Translations under genes and position numbers: made by a program | Origin: Acidimicrobiia bacterium | GTDB taxonomy: Bacteria; Actinomycetota; Acidimicrobiia; Acidimicrobiales; Poriferisodalaceae | Direction: 5' to 3' | DNA: 6,071 bases | Assembly: GCA_026983855.1 (NCBI GenBank) | Contig: JALSTE010000817.1 | Location: 1-6,071, forward strand | In this document: positions 4,983-6,071 of the stretch, piece after piece | Position numbering within the stretch: the stretch's first letter is position 1 | Layout of the letters: the number at the start of each line of letters is the position of its first letter | The notes under the pieces: generated by a model | Database searches by the model: none | The model's input: the letters and a program-made list of their open reading frames with translations, nothing else | What the model was told of the DNA's origin: nothing

Positions 4983-6002
4983 TTGACCTCCACCGGCAGT
5001 CACCGGATCGGCACCGCCGACGCCTCCTTCGTGTTCGAGCAGGCCAATGACGACCACAGTCTGCTCCAGGCTGCTCTGAGGCAGGGCATGGCCTTCCCCT
5101 ATGAGTGCAGCTCGGGAGGGTGCGGCTCCTGCCGGTTCAAGCCGGTTGAGGGCGCCTTCGAGGTCCTGTGGGAGGAGGCCCCGGGCCTGTCCCGCCGCGA
5201 CCGCCGTAAGGGCCTCCAACTGGCGTGCCAGACCCGGGCCACCTCGGACCTGATCATCGAGGTGAGCCCCGACGAGGGCTGCCGGCCCCTGGTGATCCCC
5301 GCCCGTCGTCGCGTGACCCTGGCCTCGCGGGAGGAGGTGACCCATGACATCGTGGAGTTCCGCTTCACCGCCGAGGAGGCGGCCGCCTTCCTACCCGGGC
5401 AGTACGCGGTGTTGGAGAACGCCGATGGCGTGAGGCGCTGCTATTCGATGAGTGGTGTCCCCGAGGGGGGATCAGACTGGTCGTTCCAGATCCGCAGGGT
5501 GCCCGGCGGTAGGTTCACGGAATGGCTCTTCGGGGCCCCGATGGGAACCGAGGTGGTGCTCGATGGTCCCTATGGAATGGCCCATCTGCGCCCCGATGTC
5601 GACCGCGAGGTCCTTTGCGTGGCCGGGGGGTCAGGCCTGTCACCGATCGTATCCATCCTCCGGGCTCTGGCCGGTCTCGGCGGGGGACGGAGGATCCACT
5701 TCTTCCACGGGGGTCGTACGCCCCGTGACCTGTTCGCTCCCGCTCTGGTGGAGGAACTGGGCCTGGGGGACCGTCTGGAGTACGTACCCGTGGTCTCCGA
5801 CCCGGAGAACCAGCTGAGTGCTGACTGGGCGGGGGCCACCGGCTTCGTGCACGAGGCGGTGGCCACGGCCCTGGGGGAGAGGGTCAGGGAGATGGAGGTG
5901 TATTTCGCCGGCCCCCCACCCATGGCCGAGGCCATGCAGAGGATGCTGATGGTGGATCTCGGGGTGCCCTTCGGGCAGATCCACTTCGACCGTTTCTTCT
6001 GA
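4983..6002 (+). CDS. tmoF: NADH:ferredoxin oxidoreductase of toluene monooxygenase (FAD, plant-type [2Fe-2S])
   Basis: This reductase takes a hydride from NADH onto FAD and passes single electrons through its own [2Fe-2S] cluster to TmoC. Domains in order: an N-terminal plant-type ferredoxin domain (about 10-100) with Cys42, Cys47, Cys50 and Cys82 in a C-x4-C-x2-C-x31-C pattern; an FAD domain (about 105-205) with RCYSM (152-156) in place of the consensus R-x-Y-S/T; and an NAD domain (about 208-335) with AGGSGLSP (214-221). The late motif reads AGPPPM (309-314) where many relatives have CGPP. It ends IHFDRFF, the same ending as T4moF as recalled. Length is 339 aa from the TTG, against 326 for T4moF. 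A GTG at 4920 would add 21 residues of unlikely sequence with no good ribosome binding site. A rare start codon after a structured 111-nt gap suggests weaker expression than the hydroxylase genes. Stop TGA at 6000-6002. Confidence 0.93.
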   Translation: MTSTGSHRIGTADASFVFEQANDDHSLLQAALRQGMAFPYECSSGGCGSCRFKPVEGAFEVLWEEAPGLSRRDRRKGLQLACQTRATSDLIIEVSPDEGCRPLVIPARRRVTLASREEVTHDIVEFRFTAEEAAAFLPGQYAVLENADGVRRCYSMSGVPEGGSDWSFQIRRVPGGRFTEWLFGAPMGTEVVLDGPYGMAHLRPDVDREVLCVAGGSGLSPIVSILRALAGLGGGRRIHFFHGGRTPRDLFAPALVEELGLGDRLEYVPVVSDPENQLSADWAGATGFVHEAVATALGERVREMEVYFAGPPPMAEAMQRMLMVDLGVPFGQIHFDRFF

Positions 6003-6071
6003 GCTTCCCCCCGATGGCGGACCGTTTTGGGGGCCGGGGCGTGGTGCGATCTGCGAGTGGTGGGGCTTGTG

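Noticed and set aside
3744..5345. Long minus-strand open frame (533 codons) across tmoE and the start of tmoF
   Set aside because: Same composition artefact; tmoE and tmoF on the + strand have unmistakable family motifs and the antisense product has none.
6007..6033. Possible terminator CCCCC/GGGGG after tmoF
   Set aside because: It has only a 5-bp G/C stem around a 16-nt loop, with a T-run inside the loop rather than after the stem; too weak to call, and the window ends soon after.
1..6071. CRISPR array, insertion sequence, tRNA or rRNA
   Set aside because: No regularly spaced repeats, transposase-like protein, terminal inverted repeats or recognisable structural RNA gene were seen.

Overview
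The window is high-GC DNA (strong G/C bias at third codon positions, purine-rich Shine-Dalgarno sites, GTG and TTG starts). It looks like an actinobacterial-type aromatic hydrocarbon catabolic locus. The phylum is inferred from composition and style only; no marker gene is present to settle it. All recognisable genes lie on the + strand.

Layout: (1) At 5-772 is a 2-hydroxypenta-2,4-dienoate hydratase / 4-oxalocrotonate decarboxylase family gene, an enzyme of meta-cleavage pathways, possibly missing a few 5' codons. A strong hairpin follows directly after its stop. (2) A 452-nt intergenic region (773-1224) holds that hairpin, two further foldable segments, an AT-rich island with candidate promoters, and a leader carrying a perfect 15-nt palindrome. 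(3) At 1225-6002 is a complete six-gene, four-component soluble diiron monooxygenase operon in the order alpha hydroxylase, gamma hydroxylase, Rieske ferredoxin, effector, beta hydroxylase, NADH reductase. This is the order of tmoABCDEF of toluene 4-monooxygenase (T4MO). Subunit lengths and metal ligands match T4MO closely. (4) 6003-6071 is a short tail with no supported feature.

How the genes work together: TmoF takes electrons from NADH through FAD and a plant-type [2Fe-2S] cluster. TmoC (Rieske [2Fe-2S]) carries them to the (alpha-beta-gamma)2 hydroxylase made of TmoA, TmoE and TmoB. TmoD docks on the hydroxylase to time O2 activation at the diiron site in TmoA. The likely product is a phenol or cresol-type hydroxylated arene. 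The upstream hydratase family gene would act much later, after ring cleavage, so the locus fits arene to phenol to catechol to meta-cleavage. An alkene or isoprene substrate cannot be excluded from sequence alone.

The enzyme system is a known type. Most worth a second look are: substitutions at three TmoA positions known as T4MO engineering hot spots (G103, D285 and S395, here Pro, Ser and Met), all other key residues being kept; a 33-codon small ORF bridging tmoC and tmoD through an ATGA overlap; the palindromic leader with three alternating half-sites; and a TTG-started reductase gene behind an intercistronic hairpin.
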